From NCBI GenBank assembly GCA_945492935.1, contig CALYVE010000131.1, positions 1 to 5,681 on the forward strand: 5,681 nucleotides of DNA, in the 5' to 3' direction. The translations under genes and the position numbers were made by a program. The notes under the pieces are model-generated. The model saw only the letters and a program-made list of their open reading frames with translations, ran no database searches and was not told the origin of the DNA. This DNA is from an uncultured Lachnospiraceae bacterium (lineage in GTDB: Bacteria > Bacillota > Clostridia > Lachnospirales > Lachnospiraceae). Below are positions 5,448-5,681 of this stretch, piece by piece; the first letter of the stretch is position 1, and every line of letters begins with the position of its first letter.

Positions 5448-5681
5448 TTATTTTGCACGTGACATATTCAAGGCACGTAAGGCGCTTTGAACTGCGCGTG
5501 CATTGTTTTTATAGGATTCGGGTGTCAAAAGCCTCTGTTGATACAGTGCCTCGGAAGATTGCACAAACAAAAATGTCTTCCTTCCGTTGTGCAAACCATT
5601 CCGATGAGCCACTTGATGCGAAGAAGTGTGTTCAGAAGAGGCTTCCACACTTCTTTGTGTCTCATCTCCATAGCACAAAAA
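5448..5681 (-). CDS. Possible C-terminal part of an unrecognised minus-strand gene (5' end outside window)
   Basis: A minus-strand frame is open from the window edge to a TAA at 5450-5448, about 77 codons. The last part reads RKTFLFVQSSEALYQQRLL, TPESYKNNARAVQSALRALN and MSRAK, which looks like a plausible helical protein end. The first part (DETQRSVEASSEHTSSHQVAH) is Ser/His/Gln-rich and less protein-like. A second minus-strand frame, 5671-5525, encodes MEMRHKEVWKPLLNTLLRIK followed by WLIG over the same first part and looks at least as natural. A frameshifted or decayed gene is therefore possible. The interval is unusually rich in inverted repeats, so it might instead be non-coding. I recognise no family. 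It would converge on the aminotransferase, with 7 bases between stop codons. Confidence is low because the 5' half is missing. Confidence 0.35.
   Translation of the reverse strand, partial: FLCYGDETQRSVEASSEHTSSHQVAHRNGLHNGRKTFLFVQSSEALYQQRLLTPESYKNNARAVQSALRALNMSRAK
5454..5510 (+). terminator. Probable terminator of the aminotransferase operon: stacked two-stem hairpin with T-run
   Basis: The outer stem pairs TGCACGTG (5454-5461) with CGCGTGCA (5495-5502). The inner stem pairs TTCAAGGC (5467-5474) with GCTTTGAA (5484-5491). Each has 8 pairs including one G-U, separated by a small internal loop (5 and 3 bases) and capped by a 9-base loop. TTGTTTTT follows immediately (5503-5510). The structure begins 14 bases after the aminotransferase stop, a natural position for an intrinsic terminator. 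It lies inside the open frame read on the opposite strand. Confidence 0.5.
5553..5594. repeat. Crossed pair of inverted repeats (pseudoknot-like order)
   Basis: GGAAGA (5553-5558) is complementary to TCTTCC (5576-5581), and TTGCACAA (5559-5566) is complementary to TTGTGCAA (5587-5594). The order is A-B-A'-B', the topology of an H-type pseudoknot, with both stems perfect (6 and 8 pairs). There is no base between A and B, which may prevent both stems forming together, so they could be alternatives. The arrangement is the same on either transcript strand. Confidence 0.4.
5615..5661. repeat. Long imperfect hairpin
   Basis: AAGAAGTGTG (5621-5630) and CACACTTCTT (5646-5655) are perfect 10-base complements. 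On the plus-strand RNA the stem extends outward to 5615 and 5661 with three G-U pairs, about 16 pairs in all. The loop holds a further GAAG/CTTC mini-stem (5635-5638 and 5642-5645). There is no T-run directly after the stem on the plus strand, so it does not look like a plain terminator. GATGAG (5603-5608) and CTCATC (5661-5666) offer a further outer pairing. Confidence 0.5.

Noticed and set aside
1..5681. tRNA, rRNA, CRISPR array, insertion sequence or known riboswitch
   Set aside because: I found no cloverleaf, regularly spaced repeats, transposase motif or recognisable riboswitch core on either strand.

Overview
The window looks like a chromosomal stretch from a low-GC Gram-positive bacterium, most likely a Clostridia/Lachnospiraceae-type Firmicute. 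The reasons are AT-leaning intergenic DNA, strong GGAGG-type ribosome binding sites before most genes, sigma-A-like promoters, and protein families and gene pairings common in that group. This placement is an inference from style and families; no database search was possible.

Left edge (1-185): the last 57 codons of a plus-strand gene that reads like the C-terminus of the 16S rRNA 2'-O-ribose methyltransferase RsmI. It converges on a minus-strand XRE-type regulator (186-719). The regulator carries a helix-turn-helix, a Cys-x3-Cys-x3-Cys-Pro cluster and a 12-residue stretch with EF-hand loop spacing.

Centre (720-3536): the regulator is divergent from a two-gene operon encoding an AI-2E-family membrane permease (900-2216) and a DUF815-type AAA ATPase (2217-3536), whose stop and start codons abut. 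The divergent promoters appear to share one TTGACAA block as their -35 elements. An inverted repeat lies inside the regulator's promoter, so the regulator probably controls itself and perhaps the permease operon.

Right (3537-5440): an intergenic promoter precedes an unannotated 35-residue single-span membrane peptide (3642-3749). An Lrp/AsnC-family regulator (3792-4274) follows, and it overlaps by 4 bases a GTG-started PLP-dependent class I aminotransferase (4271-5440). The three are probably co-transcribed, and the Lrp protein probably adjusts aminotransferase expression to amino-acid supply.

Right edge (5441-5681): a possible minus-strand gene, cut by the window edge, ends 7 bases after the aminotransferase. 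The same interval is dense in inverted repeats: a probable terminator for the aminotransferase operon, a crossed pair of repeats and a long hairpin. It is the least well explained part of the window.

Most of the window is ordinary chromosomal housekeeping and regulation. The points most worth a second look are the shared -35 divergent control region, the Cys-cluster plus EF-like loop in the regulator, the small membrane peptide, and the inverted-repeat-rich right edge. I saw no tRNA, rRNA, CRISPR array, insertion sequence or phage structural genes.
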